A DNA stretch of 64,000 bases from Thysanoteuthis rhombus (Eukaryota > Mollusca > Cephalopoda > Oegopsida > Thysanoteuthidae). The DNA is taken from positions 41,162,825 to 41,226,824 of the forward strand of contig OY735215.1 in NCBI GenBank assembly GCA_963457665.1. The letters run 5' to 3'. The notes under the pieces were generated by a model. The model saw nothing but the letters and a program-made list of their open reading frames with translations. It made no database searches and was not told where the DNA came from. Below, piece by piece: positions 1 through 10,866 of this stretch. Made by a program: the position numbers and the translations under genes. The first letter of the stretch is position 1. The number at the start of each line of letters is the position of its first letter.

Positions 1-2239
1 TTTTTTGACATGTGGTTCTTATTTAGATTGGATTTTTCATTTTCCAATTTCCTTGATTTTTGGTTTTGAACAAAATTAATCACACTGCTCAATTCTGCAC
101 TAAGATTATTATTCTGTTTGGAGAAAGTCTCAAGGCACTTTTCAGGTAAAATAACTGAACATGTTGAGATGTGTATCACTTTAATTAATTCAGGAAAATG
201 ATACACATTTTAAAATGTTCACCGATTACACCTGAAAAGTGCCTAACAGCTACCTTCAAGCTGCATAATTAATTTTCCAAAAGCATTTAACTGTCATTCA
301 CACATATGATAATTAACAATGTGCAGATGTCTTCAGCCACACTTAAGAATGCATCTGGTGTAATAAAGTAGAATTTCATTGATACAACAGAGTAAATTAG
401 AATTTTATTCCTGTTCTAATGATGTAATAAAAATGCTGAATTTAAACGACAATTAAAAATAATGAAAAATCTTTATTTTCAAAGTAATAAAAACAAAAGC
501 AAAAAATAATCTGTCAGTGGTCAACAGAATGCTATTCTCCAAGCCCAATGCAACACAATTTTCTATTATCCACATATTCAAAATGCAATGAGTATATCTA
601 TGTATTTCATATATGTAATGTTTTTTTACAATACAGGTAAATTAGTTACAATATAAATATCATAATTTGTGGCACAAAGGATTCACCATGGATTTAGCTT
701 GAAATATATCAAAAAAACAAAATTGAGGCAAAATTTTGAAGAGACCTGCCTATGACCCCACACATTCATCAATAGAGAACAGGTGTTTTTGAGGGTTGCA
801 TTTTGTGGAAAAAAGTACATCTTATATGCTATAATGGCATGCATGGTTTCTTTTTTCTATTTGAGAGCACCTACTATAGATTGATGGTCTGGCATCTTGC
901 AAGCCATTGACAGTGATCTCATTCATCATACTGATTAGTGCCAAAGTTGGTTTAGTTCAATGATCATTTGTTTTTGAACCTAAATGCACAATTTCAGATA
1001 TAGCAAGATGGAATTGAAGGAAATAATTAATCTTGACTTTCTTTTATATATACAGCAGGTCAAATGAATGGCTTGGCTTCACAAGCAAACATTGTTTGGG
1101 GGTGATAAACATGATGGTGGGGCCTGCACAAAGAATATCCCACCAGCCTAACTAATGGATTTTCAAGATGAGGCCAGCTTGCCCAGGGCCAACCCTACCC
1201 TTTACACCCAGGGTTAGCTTCCTATGTTTCTTTGAGATGGCACAGGTAGGAGCCAGATTCCAAGGTTGCAGGTTCAACAGGAGTATCCTCCTTCTTACAG
1301 ATACAAGCTAGCTGTGGAGAATCTTCTGCCCCTTTTATACCGACACTAAGGTTGATCTGTAGTTGTACTGCAGTAAATGAACAGTCCGCAGTTAGTAGAT
1401 GCTGAGTTGGCTACAGAGCTCTACCATCCCTTTTGAGGAGGATCAGGACAGTGCAGCTGTCATGCACTTTAAGCCCAGAACTTCCAGATTGTCTGGCTCC
1501 GCTATTTTAGGCACAGACATACCGGATAGAGCGGTTAACTGCCACTTTAAGCAGAGATCCAAGAAACTCCAACATAGCAGATATGCCCTGACTATAGAGG
1601 TCTGCTTCCTCCCCAGGGAAGGGAACCAACAGTATAGCAGCCTGGAGCCCAGGTATAAGTCATATCCCTTCAAAAATAAAAAGAAAAGAGGAGGAGGCTT
1701 ATTTAGTTACAACTTAGTATAAGTCCGGACTTCCTCTTCCTACAAATACCCTCTCCTGCCTACTTATTTCGTCTATACAATTTCAAAAGTTCATGAAAAG
1801 TAAAAATATTTTTCAAAGCAGTACTTATTGGATGTAGAGGAGTGGGTTCAGTTGTTGCTGGCAATGAGATGTTTAAACTAATACTTTTTTCATCCCACAG
1901 ACCCTGCTTGCTTATCTGTATAGTTTTTTACTGGGCATTTGCTCAGCTGAAGGAGGAGTATTTAGCTGGCTTTGATTTGATGTATTCTTGTTTTTATATT
2001 ATTCCGGCTCTCTGCCTTTTTTCAAAGAATTACAACAGGCCTCCAGAAGTTAAAAAAAAATAAAAGTCCCAAGATTCACAAAAAATTGGATTTGTTTGCA
2101 ATAAGAGAGACGCAGTTTAACTCTCTAAAGACTATCCTATAAAGGTGTTCAATGTTCTGATTAAAATATCCCAGTAGATCTCTATGAGAGATCTATAGGA
2201 CATATATATCCCAGTAAACCATAACCACTAAACATATCA
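1..2239. other. AT-rich stretch without a recognised gene
   Basis: Apart from the foldback element at 133-244 I see no repeat copy or recognised coding sequence. Two overlapping open stretches (1399-1722 on +, 1443-1673 on -) share the same bases in a locally more GC-balanced segment (about 1060-1760). Neither resembles a known protein, and their overlap on opposite strands argues that at most one could be real. I treat both as chance. Confidence 0.5.
133..244. repeat. 112-bp foldback (hairpin) element
   Basis: The arms are 133-178 and 199-244, 46 nt each, pairing without a gap around a 20-nt AT-rich loop (179-198). The outer 15 nt, AGGCACTTTTCAGGT, pair perfectly. The inner part starting TGAACAT pairs with three mismatches and a mid-arm block is degraded, giving about 38 of 46 paired positions before counting G-U. 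This is the shape of a small MITE/foldback transposon or a long pre-miRNA-like hairpin. I see no clear target-site duplication and no second copy in the window. Confidence 0.7.
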
Positions 2240-4179
2240 AAAGAGCTCAGTCAGGTCTTCAAACTTGAACTGAAAAACAGTTATGAAATTGTGACCGAAC
2301 CAGGAGAGAACATCAATATTCACAAATTCAACAACAAAATAACAGCCTCTGTAACTGGAGATGTCATTTGTTTAAACCAAAGAGTACAAAAACCATCAGG
2401 AAAATCTCAAATGAAACCAAGAATCGCATAGAAAAACAAAAAAAATTTCAAGCCATTGACAACAACAACAGAGAAAATTAAAGCTCTAAACTGAACCAAA
2501 CTATCTGAAAGAAATTCAGAGAAAATAAAAGAAAATACACAACAGCAATCATCAAAACAATTCTCTAAAGAGGTCAGGGTTTCAAAGCTATTAACAAAAC
2601 TCTCAATACAGGATAGAAACAGATAACTAGTATATTCAAAGAAAATGAAGACCTCAAAACAGACGGGATTATCAAAGAATCTTATGAATTCTACCAAAAA
2701 TTCTACTCTTCCAAACAAGGACCACAAAACAACTAACAAGATGCGCAAGGTGCCAGCAATCAGTTTGAAGATTTTCCAGAAGTTACAAGCGATCAAACAA
2801 ACAAAGGAAGGAAAAGCCCCTGGACCAGATAACATCACCATCAACCTACTGAAAAAAACTGGTGAAATCAACACTAGGAAATTAGCCATTCTATTCCACT
2901 TATGCCTATAACAAAAGAAAGTCCCAGAATATTAGAACACTGCAATCATAATAATTTTATAGAAAATAGAAAACCCAAAAGACCTGCAGACCAATAAGTT
3001 TACTCAACTGCATCTAAAAACTTTTCACAAAGTTATCAACAACCAAATCACCAAAATGCTAGATGAATACCAACCACAGGAGCAAGCTGGCTATAGAAGA
3101 AGCTACTCGACCATGGACCATCTCCATTCAATATATCAGCTGAAAGAAAAAGAAGCAGAATATAAAAAAAATACTTATTGTAGCATTTACTGACCCCTAG
3201 GACGCTTTTGACTCAGTGGAAATTTCTGAGGTCTTTGAGGCTATTACTCTACAAAGAGTAACATATATACAGTCGCAGCAACTCCTTTATCAGGCTACAA
3301 AAAGACTTGGAGCAATTTCAGCTCTAAAAAGGAGTAAGACATGCTCATACAAGTTCACCAAAACTCTTCATAGCCTGCCTTGAGATGATCTTCTAAAAGT
3401 AACCTCAGATTTGCAGACAACATTGTCCTTTTTGCAGAGAACCTTCACAGCCTCCAACTAATGCCAGATGAATTGAATGAAGAAAGCAAGAAAGTCAGCT
3501 TTAACATGAACTACATCAAAACAAAGGTCATATCCAATAATCACAACAGAAATAAGAAGACAACGATTGAAATCAAAGATGCAGAACTGGACAAAGTAGA
3601 CTGCTACATCTATTTAGGACAACAAATCTCTACAAAATCTTTAAAAAAAGAAAAAATCAAAAAAAGAATCACTCACAGAATGCAAGTCTACAGTAGAGCA
3701 AGATCAAATTTCAAGAACAAGAAAATCCTATTAGTCGTAAATAGAAGAGTATACAACCAAGCGCACTCCTGATAGTCACCTATGGAGCTGAAACATGGAA
3801 CTTAACCAAGAGACTGATCCTCAAACATAGGACCATGCAACGTGCACATGAAAGAATCATGCTCAACCTCACATGGAGAGATTACAAGACAGTATAATGT
3901 ATTGAGGAAAAAACAAGAATCCGAGATATCATACAATCCATCAAAAAACTCAAATGGCAATGGGCTGGTCATGTTGCAAGAATGACAGACAACAAATTGA
4001 CTACACCACATACAACATGGCTACCCAGAGATCATAAGCGAAACCGAGGCCAACAGAATACAAGATGGAGAAATGAACTAGACATGTTCAGGAAGTATTG
4101 GCTCTGTGACGCCCATGATAGAGATGTCGAGTGAATCCTGGGGAAGATCTATATCCAACAACAGATGATGATGATAATG
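2240..4179 (+). mobile_element. RTE-like LINE, longest copy (R1), decayed
   Basis: This 5'-truncated non-LTR retrotransposon covers the linker after the endonuclease, the reverse transcriptase (RT) and the C-terminal domain. The RT starts near 2740. GKAPGPDNITINLL is readable around 2815-2850 and RPISLL near 2990-3005. An AFDSVE-type motif lies near 3200. The FADD box reads FADN near 3414-3425, so the catalytic second aspartate is lost. Then come SKKVSFNMN and YIYLGQ (3460-3630), TYGAETWNLTKR (about 3778-3812), and a C-terminal stretch with HVAR and RWRNELD. At least three frameshifts and several stops break the frame. The 3' end is a short GATGATGATG tail. Proteins of this kind are usually annotated as endonuclease-reverse transcriptase in molluscs and flatworms. 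It is not functional. Confidence 0.9.
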
Positions 4180-4404
4180 TTTTTTCCATTTCACAGCTTG
4201 TATTTTAAAAGAAATAAGAATAACAAAAACATCATACATTACATCTGAGGGAAGTAATTCCAGTTGAAGAATATACATATATGTACAGAGATAGAAAATA
4301 CTTTTCTTATCTTTGTTTTTTTTACATCAGGTGGTGGTTTCAAATTTTATCTTACGTTTATTTTTAATTTTCCAGTCGACACTATTTTTTCCAATGCCGT
4401 AGGG

Positions 4405-4500
4405 TAATAGGTCTGATAAAAACTTGCGATAAAAGTTGCAATAAAAAGCAACTAATAAATTAAGATGAAGGTAAAACATAGTCATAAGATTTTAAAAAAT
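4405..4500 (+). mobile_element. SINE family F, tail-only copy
   Basis: The segment shares the block reading roughly GCAATAAAAAGCAACT, a spacer, then GATGAAGGTAAAA with 13335-13400, 50100-50175 and (reversed) 36820-36890. No tRNA-like head is visible upstream, so this is a 5'-truncated copy. The SINE assignment rests on the fuller copy at 49968-50180. Confidence 0.5.
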
Positions 4501-4819
4501 AAAGATAATATTCATACCTTACATATATGATTCACCATAGCCCCCAAGTGTAACAGAATATTTAACCAAAATTATCTAATAAAATAGATCTTTTATTCAA
4601 AATCATCTAAAAAGAAAAATACCACCACAAGACTAGGGATATTGTAGGTCCAAAATGACCATAGGAACCAAAAAAAGCACTTTTTGAATAGAAAAAAAAC
4701 CCAACCCTTTTAGATAGTGTCTAGTGGTGTACTAATTTAAACAGTTTTGTGTTCCTTGAAAATTAATCCCCCCTCCAATATTTTTTCATGGGGGAGGGAG
4801 GGGGCTCATTTCACAATTT

Positions 4820-5045
4820 AAGTTTGCACTAACTTGGTCTAACAGGTTAGATTTGGCAGATTTCACACCCGTTTCTTGGAAATTCAGACTTTTTTTAGCA
4901 ATCACTACCCAACCAAAGGTGAGAGAAGCGACTTATTCCTAGGTCATCCCTTTTTTCCAATTCTTTAATTAATCACCCGTAACACAGTTACCAAAAGACA
5001 TTTGTCACGTGACAGTTTCTATTAAGCGTCTAAACAGAACTGTCT
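4820..5045 (-). mobile_element. Dispersed family A, variant copy A1
   Basis: Read on the minus strand it has the family A signatures: an AATAGAAACTGTCACGTGA-like start at the right end, a block related to GTGATCAATTAATAAGTCA, then CTTCTCTCACCTTTGGTTGG and AAAAAAAGTCTGAATTTCCA. The left end departs from other copies and carries a ~47-bp segment (4822-4870) that recurs, inverted, inside LINE copy R2. Confidence 0.6.
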
Positions 5046-5379
5046 CAAATAATTATGAAAACAAGTTTCTTTTTTTGGAACCTTTCCTGATTTTTTTCAA
5101 GGATGAAAATATTTTCACAGCTCTTTTAAGTAAACATACAAATAAAACAGTGATTTAATAATTGTTATTTCATGAAACATTTTCATAATTAAAAAACTAA
5201 GAAAACATTCACGTCTCTGAAGCTCTTTTTTCATAATCTTTTTAACAAATTACTGTTTTCATCAGTGATGACGAAATTTCCATAAAATGCTTATTTAAAA
5301 TTGAAAATAACATGTTCATCAGGGCTTCCTAAACTTTGTCATTAACAGCTCCTAATAAGATGAAATCTTTTGGAACCTT

Positions 5380-6240
5380 TTTGATAATACTGTAGTGCCC
5401 ATCTTTCCAGTAAATTATTTATATATGAAGTTATGTGACCTTTGGAAAGGATCTACTTCTAACCCCTATATCTCTAGAAACGGTAAATTCCTTGTCTCCT
5501 TTTTTGAAGCCACACAGAACTGCTAATCAGAGAGCTGATTCTTATCTTTACCATATTTAAACTGTGACGGTAAATCTCTCTCTCTCTCTGTTCCTACGGC
5601 GTCGAGGTAAGATCTTCTCTTCTCCTTTCTCTCTTTAGTCAGGATAGATAGTATAGTTTTTATACACACTTTGTTCTTACACACGCATCATCACATCTTC
5701 ATCTCAAGAACACATCCTAACCAAGTTAAGCACTATCATCGTAGTTAGGACGGACTTCCTAAGATAACTTCATAGTGGCAAAACTAGGATCATTGTATAG
5801 ACTCTATCTCACATTTACTCAGTGACATCTCTTTCCCTTCATCCTTCCTATCTCTACATCTTTTATCCTGGTAGATCCCTCCACATATTCGTGTTGGCAG
5901 AAACTCCGGTCCTTGTTGATTTTAATTCGCTCACAAATTAAACCTGGCACTGTTGTTAACTTCTTTGTTTGTTCTTATTTCCACGTTTTGTTAACAATCC
6001 AACTAATTGTGTACTAACCTTGTTTTTGTGCTTAAGCAATGAACATGCTGCTTCCCAGGATTTATCTTCTTAGATCAATTCTGGGTTATACATGTCTTAG
6101 GGGACTGATATATTAGCAACCTTAAATCAGGCCCCCGACACAACAATACTATTGCCTATAATTTTGGGAAGGGTCATTAACATTTAGAGGGTTATTTTTG
6201 GGGTCAATTGAACTCCTTGTTGTTGATCGCAGAATGTGTC
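5380..6240 (+). promoter_or_regulatory. Possible promoter or LTR-like segment
   Basis: This stretch differs in texture from its neighbours: pyrimidine-rich, with a (CT)n run at about 5575-5590, a local CpG cluster (TACGGCGTCGAG at 5595-5606) and directly after it a good splice-donor match (GAG|GTAAGA at 5607). The motif ACGGTAAAT occurs twice (about 5480 and 5567). TGGCAGAAACTCCGG near 5895 begins like a tRNA primer-binding site, which would suggest an LTR retroelement leader. No second LTR, gag or pol is seen. A host first exon is the alternative. Both are speculative. Confidence 0.2.
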
Positions 6241-6509
6241 AGCCAATTCATTCGTTTGTATTTATATAAAATAACACTAGTTACATAGATAATTTTTTGA
6301 AAAAAAGATTTTCAAATATTTCTGTCTGCTGGGATAATTTTCATGTGACCAGCAGAGGGATTAGTCAACTTGTAGTAAGATTTTAATTTAGAAAACCAAG
6401 AGGGAGTACTGCCTAAACCTTCAATCAAAGATGAGTATTTGAAGGTTGGGGTAGAAAATGTCCGCTAAACCTCAGTCAGTGAATTTGAAGCAAATTTAGG
6501 TAATGGAGG

Positions 6510-7320
6510 AAACTATATTTGCTGATGACATTGACCTCTCTGCTAAGAACCTTCATGATCTCCAAATGATGTTAGGTGTGAATTCTGCCAAATCTAATCT
6601 GTTAGACTAAGTTAGTGCAAATGAAGCAAGCAAGAAAGTTGGCCTCCACATGAGCTTCAGCAGAACAAATGTCATGTTCCATAAACATGTTGGGGACAAA
6701 GACACAATGATCAAAATCAAAAATGCAGAGCTCGAGAAAGTAGACCACTACATCTACCTAGGACAGTGTGTCTCCATGGAGTCATCAAAAGAAGAAGAAA
6801 TAAAACAAAGACACAAGGCAGTCAAGCTTTCAGGGAGCAAGCTCAATTTCCAAGAACAAGAAAATCCCATTAGTCCTACAAAGAAGGGTATACAACCAAT
6901 GTATCCCAACAATACTCACGTATGAAGATGAAAATGGAACTTAACCAAAAGATTGACGATCAAACAGAGAACCATGCAACGTACAAATGAGAGAATCATG
7001 CTCAACCTCACATGGAGTAATCATACGACAGCACAGTAATGAACAGACAGGATTCTGAAACATGATGGCAACTTTAGAAAACTCAAATCATAATGGGCTG
7101 GACATGATGCAAGAATGACAGACAACCGCTGGACATCACGACTCACACCTTGGATCCCCAGAGACCATATCCAAATCTGTGGCCAGCAGAAAATTGGTGT
7201 GACAATCTAGATAAATTCAGAAAGTACTGGCTCAGCAATGCCCATGATAGAGAGGTTTGGTGAATTCTGGGGAAGGTCTATATTCGACAATGGAGAGCAA
7301 CAGGCTGATGAAGATGATCA
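6510..7320 (+). mobile_element. RTE-like LINE fragment R2 with internal insertion
   Basis: The copy begins inside the RT palm, where the catalytic box is preserved as FADDI (about 6520-6534), followed by AKNLHDLQMML. The frame is then interrupted at 6575-6622 by a ~47-bp foreign segment. Coding resemblance resumes with SKKVGLHMSFSRTNVMFHKH and VDHYIYLGQ (6630-6765). The C-terminal region continues to about 7320 with frameshifts and ends in a degraded GATGAAGATGAT tail. Confidence 0.88.
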
Positions 7321-8157
7321 GGATAATGATCTCAAATCATTTATAAGTAATAGGCACGAAAAAAAAATTTCTATTAAATGGGTTCTATTTTGATTCAATG
7401 AGGAAAAAAATTAGATGGATGAGGGTTGCATTTATCAGGTTCAGCAGAATAAAATTGATCTATTTTCACAAAATATCATCCCTTTCATGGATCACTCAAG
7501 TCAAAGGTAAATTGCTGCCTCTGGTTTGGTAGGCCATGGTTCAATTCACTATTGTGTCGTATCAAGCTCTTCTAAAATAGTATTGATAAACTTGGTATAC
7601 CTCAGTCATTCCAAAATGTTTGAATTTTGAATTCTGTAAAACCCTTTAAGCAAGAACGGACTCATAAATAAACCAAATTTGAATTCTCAATCAGAACAAA
7701 TCTTATTCACTTTGTATTAATTTTACATATAACAGCTTGCTACAAAGCAGAACAGTATTCTTAAACTGATGAATGATTCATCCAAGGGAGAATAAAATTA
7801 TTTGGGACTGAATGAAGGGTTAATGACTCAATTTTCTCAGGTATTCATGTTTTTCCTATTCAGTAAAATGTAATTTTTTGCGGTAAACATACACTATGAG
7901 AAAACAGTGTTTCTAAGAATCTAATTATAAGACTGTGATTTACACACTTTAGTTTATGTTGACTGAAAAACTTCTGATAATGTTCCGTGGTAGTTTTTTG
8001 TTACTCCTTATTTTCTTTGCACATTTTGGGATGTTTGAAAACTTGATTAAAATGATCACTAAAGAAATGAGTTTATGTTAGAAAGTGATGCCATTTAAAA
8101 ATGGCATTTCTCAGGTATGAAAAGGATATGAATGTATACTCTAGTCTGTATACACAA

Positions 8158-8158
8158 G

Positions 8159-8218
<60 letters not shown>

Positions 8219-8226
8219 TATATATA
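8158..8226. repeat. (TA)n microsatellite
   Basis: Nearly pure TA dinucleotide array of about 69 bp with CA interruptions near the left end and one GC near the right end. The IYIYIY open frame read through it is an artefact. Confidence 0.97.
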
Positions 8227-9445
8227 GGGTACGCATAAATTACATGTCTGTGTATTTTGTTCTGTTTCCAATCACTGGAAAAAGGAGAGGGAAGACAGGT
8301 CAAGTAAGATTGACATTTTATAAGATTATCTAGAGTGTTGAGACTAACGGCACCTATAGAGTTAGACATCTCACTGGCTGGGGGTGTCTAATATATGTGT
8401 TAATTGAATGACATGTCATCGGTCATAAGAGTGACAGAGAGATGAATAGTATACATGTGAATATGCATATTTTATATATGTGCATGTGTATACGTTAAGT
8501 TAGGGGAATGCATTTAGTTAGGTCAGTGGTCACTACCTGGCCCTCTAAGGGGTTAGGGTGTGTGTCACTGCTCACAAAGAGGAAAGATGAATGCTATTTG
8601 ATTGTTTATCATTTGTTTTATAAGCAAAAAACATGGATTCATTTTTCCTAAACAGCCTCTTTATTCTCACTATGAAACCATATGTGTCTCTCTACAGTTT
8701 ATGCACTTTCAGGTGCAGGGTTTCCTTTGCAGAGCAATCACAATGTTCCAGTGAACTGTTTGAAATCACAATGGTCTTTCTACATTGAAGCAGTAACAGC
8801 AGCACGCATACACAGTTTGGATGCAGTAAATGCACATATGAGGAAAAAAACACGAATCCAACATGTACATATGGAGAACTTGTAACATACTATTATTTTA
8901 CAAGTCAAAATGCGCATTGTTTTACATTGATTTATGTTTTCATTCATAATACTAGATGAATTCTGCATAAAATGATATACAAGGTAGAATAAGACAAAAT
9001 TGGAGAACAAAATCAAGAAGATTTTGTTGAAGATGGGTGGAATTTTGTGATAAAGACTTGTGAGTGAATGACACTGAAATAGTTGAAGCACTAGAGTAGA
9101 ATACCATTTGGCAAGCTCCTCTGATTAAAACTTATAATGATTTGCAATGTTACCAGAAAGAATATCAATAGCAAATGAATAGATTCCAAATTATAATGAA
9201 TTAGTACAAAGTTTAGTGAGGGCTGAGAGTGGTGGCATACAAGGAAAAATTAGTGTAATTCAGGCAAAAACAAGTAAAAATTTTGGCAAAACAGGCATCT
9301 TGCCCTCCTTAAGAGAGAGTTACCTTATGGCAATGACTGAGATATCTGTGTTAAAAACCCCTGATTTTTAAATGACATTTATAATGAATGCAAAGAAGAA
9401 AGACAGTTTGCTTGAGTTAAAAATGAAATTTTTTTTTTGTTAGAT

Positions 9446-9640
9446 GAGTGGTTTTCAGCTCACAGTGCAATGGTACCCCAGGGGGTCACATAAAATTGCC
9501 ATAAATTTCCTTCAGACATTTCCTATATTCAAATTTTGAAAGTCTATCCCTGCCTGCATAAAATTATCAAATTATGTGGTTTAAAGTTATCCAATTATAT
9601 TGCAGCTGCTGTGACACTCCAAGGTGAAAATCACTATTTC
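9446..9640. mobile_element. Possible hAT-like MITE relic
   Basis: The ends are weakly inverted: GTGGTTTTCAGCT on the left and GTGATTTTCACCTT on the complement of the right. GTGGTTCTCAAC-type termini are common in hAT-derived non-autonomous elements. I cannot find an 8-bp target duplication, so this is a tentative call. Confidence 0.25.
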
Positions 9641-10240
9641 ACTGGCAACATGTGAGGCCCAAGCTAGATGGTAGTGGGTGGCAGACAGTAATATTCATTT
9701 TGGAGATTGGAGCTTGTGCATGGGCTACATTATAATAAGAAAATCTTGCACACAGTTAACTTCACTGTTTCATTCCTATCTACCACCAGGACATGGTTGA
9801 GGGGGGGATCGCACAGGGAAGGTCAAATTCATTCCTTTCCAAAGACATTAAAGTTATGTCAACAGCCCTAACGAAAAGTTGACCTTGAACTCACTGACTC
9901 CTTTTTTTTCATTTATCACTGTACTAGTACAACAAAGAAAATCTCAAAATTGTTGAACAATAATTATAGCAACCAAAAGAAGCTGCTTCTTATTGATACA
10001 TAAGATATTTTATTTGCTGACAATTCAGCGCATGGACTAACAAAAACAAACCTCTGAGTTGAAACAATTCATTGAGACACGAAAATCATAATAACTTTTT
10101 GAGTTCAAATACGATATTTCATCAGCTTAGTTTCCGTAGTCATTAAAAACTCCTTTATTGCTGAATGATTTGACCAACAAACTATGAAGTTAAAATGATC
10201 TATTGAGATACAGATATTAAATTCTTTTGAGTTTTTTATC

Positions 10241-10866
10241 TCTCATTATCTGCCTTCTATTGTCCATCATTGAACATATACCTTCCCCAGGATTCGCAAC
10301 ACCTCTCTATCATGGGTGTCGCAGAGTGAATGTTTTCTGGAGTTGCCAAGTTTGTTTTGCCATCCTACATTCTGTCAGCCACCATTTTGCATGTGATCTC
10401 TGGAGATCCATGTTGTGAGTCATGATGTCCAGCGGTTGTCTCATATTTGTACAATATGACAAGCTATTTGAGTTACTTAATGGATTCTATGACGTCTCAG
10501 ACTCTTTTTTTTCTCTAATATACTGCATTTTTTTGTGATCTCTCCGTTTGATATTGAGCATGATTTTCTCATGTGTACATTGCATGGTTCTGTTCCATAG
10601 GGGACAATCAAGAGGATTCATTGGTTGTGGACCTGTCTTTCTAAGACTACTGGATTTTCTTGTTCATAAAGGTTGATCTTGCTCTTCCGAGAGTTTGCCA
10701 ACCAAGGATAATTTTTTATTTGATTTCTACTTCTTTTAAAGATTTCATGGAGATTCAATGTCCTTTCATAGAGATTTGTTGTCCTAGTTAGATACAGTGG
10801 TCTACTTTGTTTAGTTCTGGGTTTTTCATTTTGATCATTGTAAACATCAGCAAAATCTATATAAGG
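10241..10866 (-). mobile_element. RTE-like LINE fragment R3 (minus), internally deleted
   Basis: Read on the minus strand, an RT fragment beginning FADV (near 10850) is joined directly to the KTIKIENAE-like region, so roughly 100-150 bp between the FADD box and the linker are missing. Then follow NKKIP-like, thumb and C-terminal segments with frameshifts. The 3' end lies at the left near 10241, marked by the complement of a TGGACAATAGAAGG-like end and a poor ATGA tail. Confidence 0.85.

Larger units (their letters stand above)
7321..10240. other. AT-rich stretch, mostly featureless
   Basis: Apart from the (TA)n array at 8158-8226, a 20-bp palindrome at 8088-8107 and a possible hAT-like relic at 9446-9640, I see no gene or repeat-family copy. 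Open stretches at 8682-8885 and 8780-9091 lie on opposite strands and resemble nothing I know. Confidence 0.5.

Noticed and set aside
1399..1722. 107-codon plus-strand frame as a gene
   Set aside because: A second frame covers the same bases on the opposite strand. No domain, repeat copy or splice context supports either.
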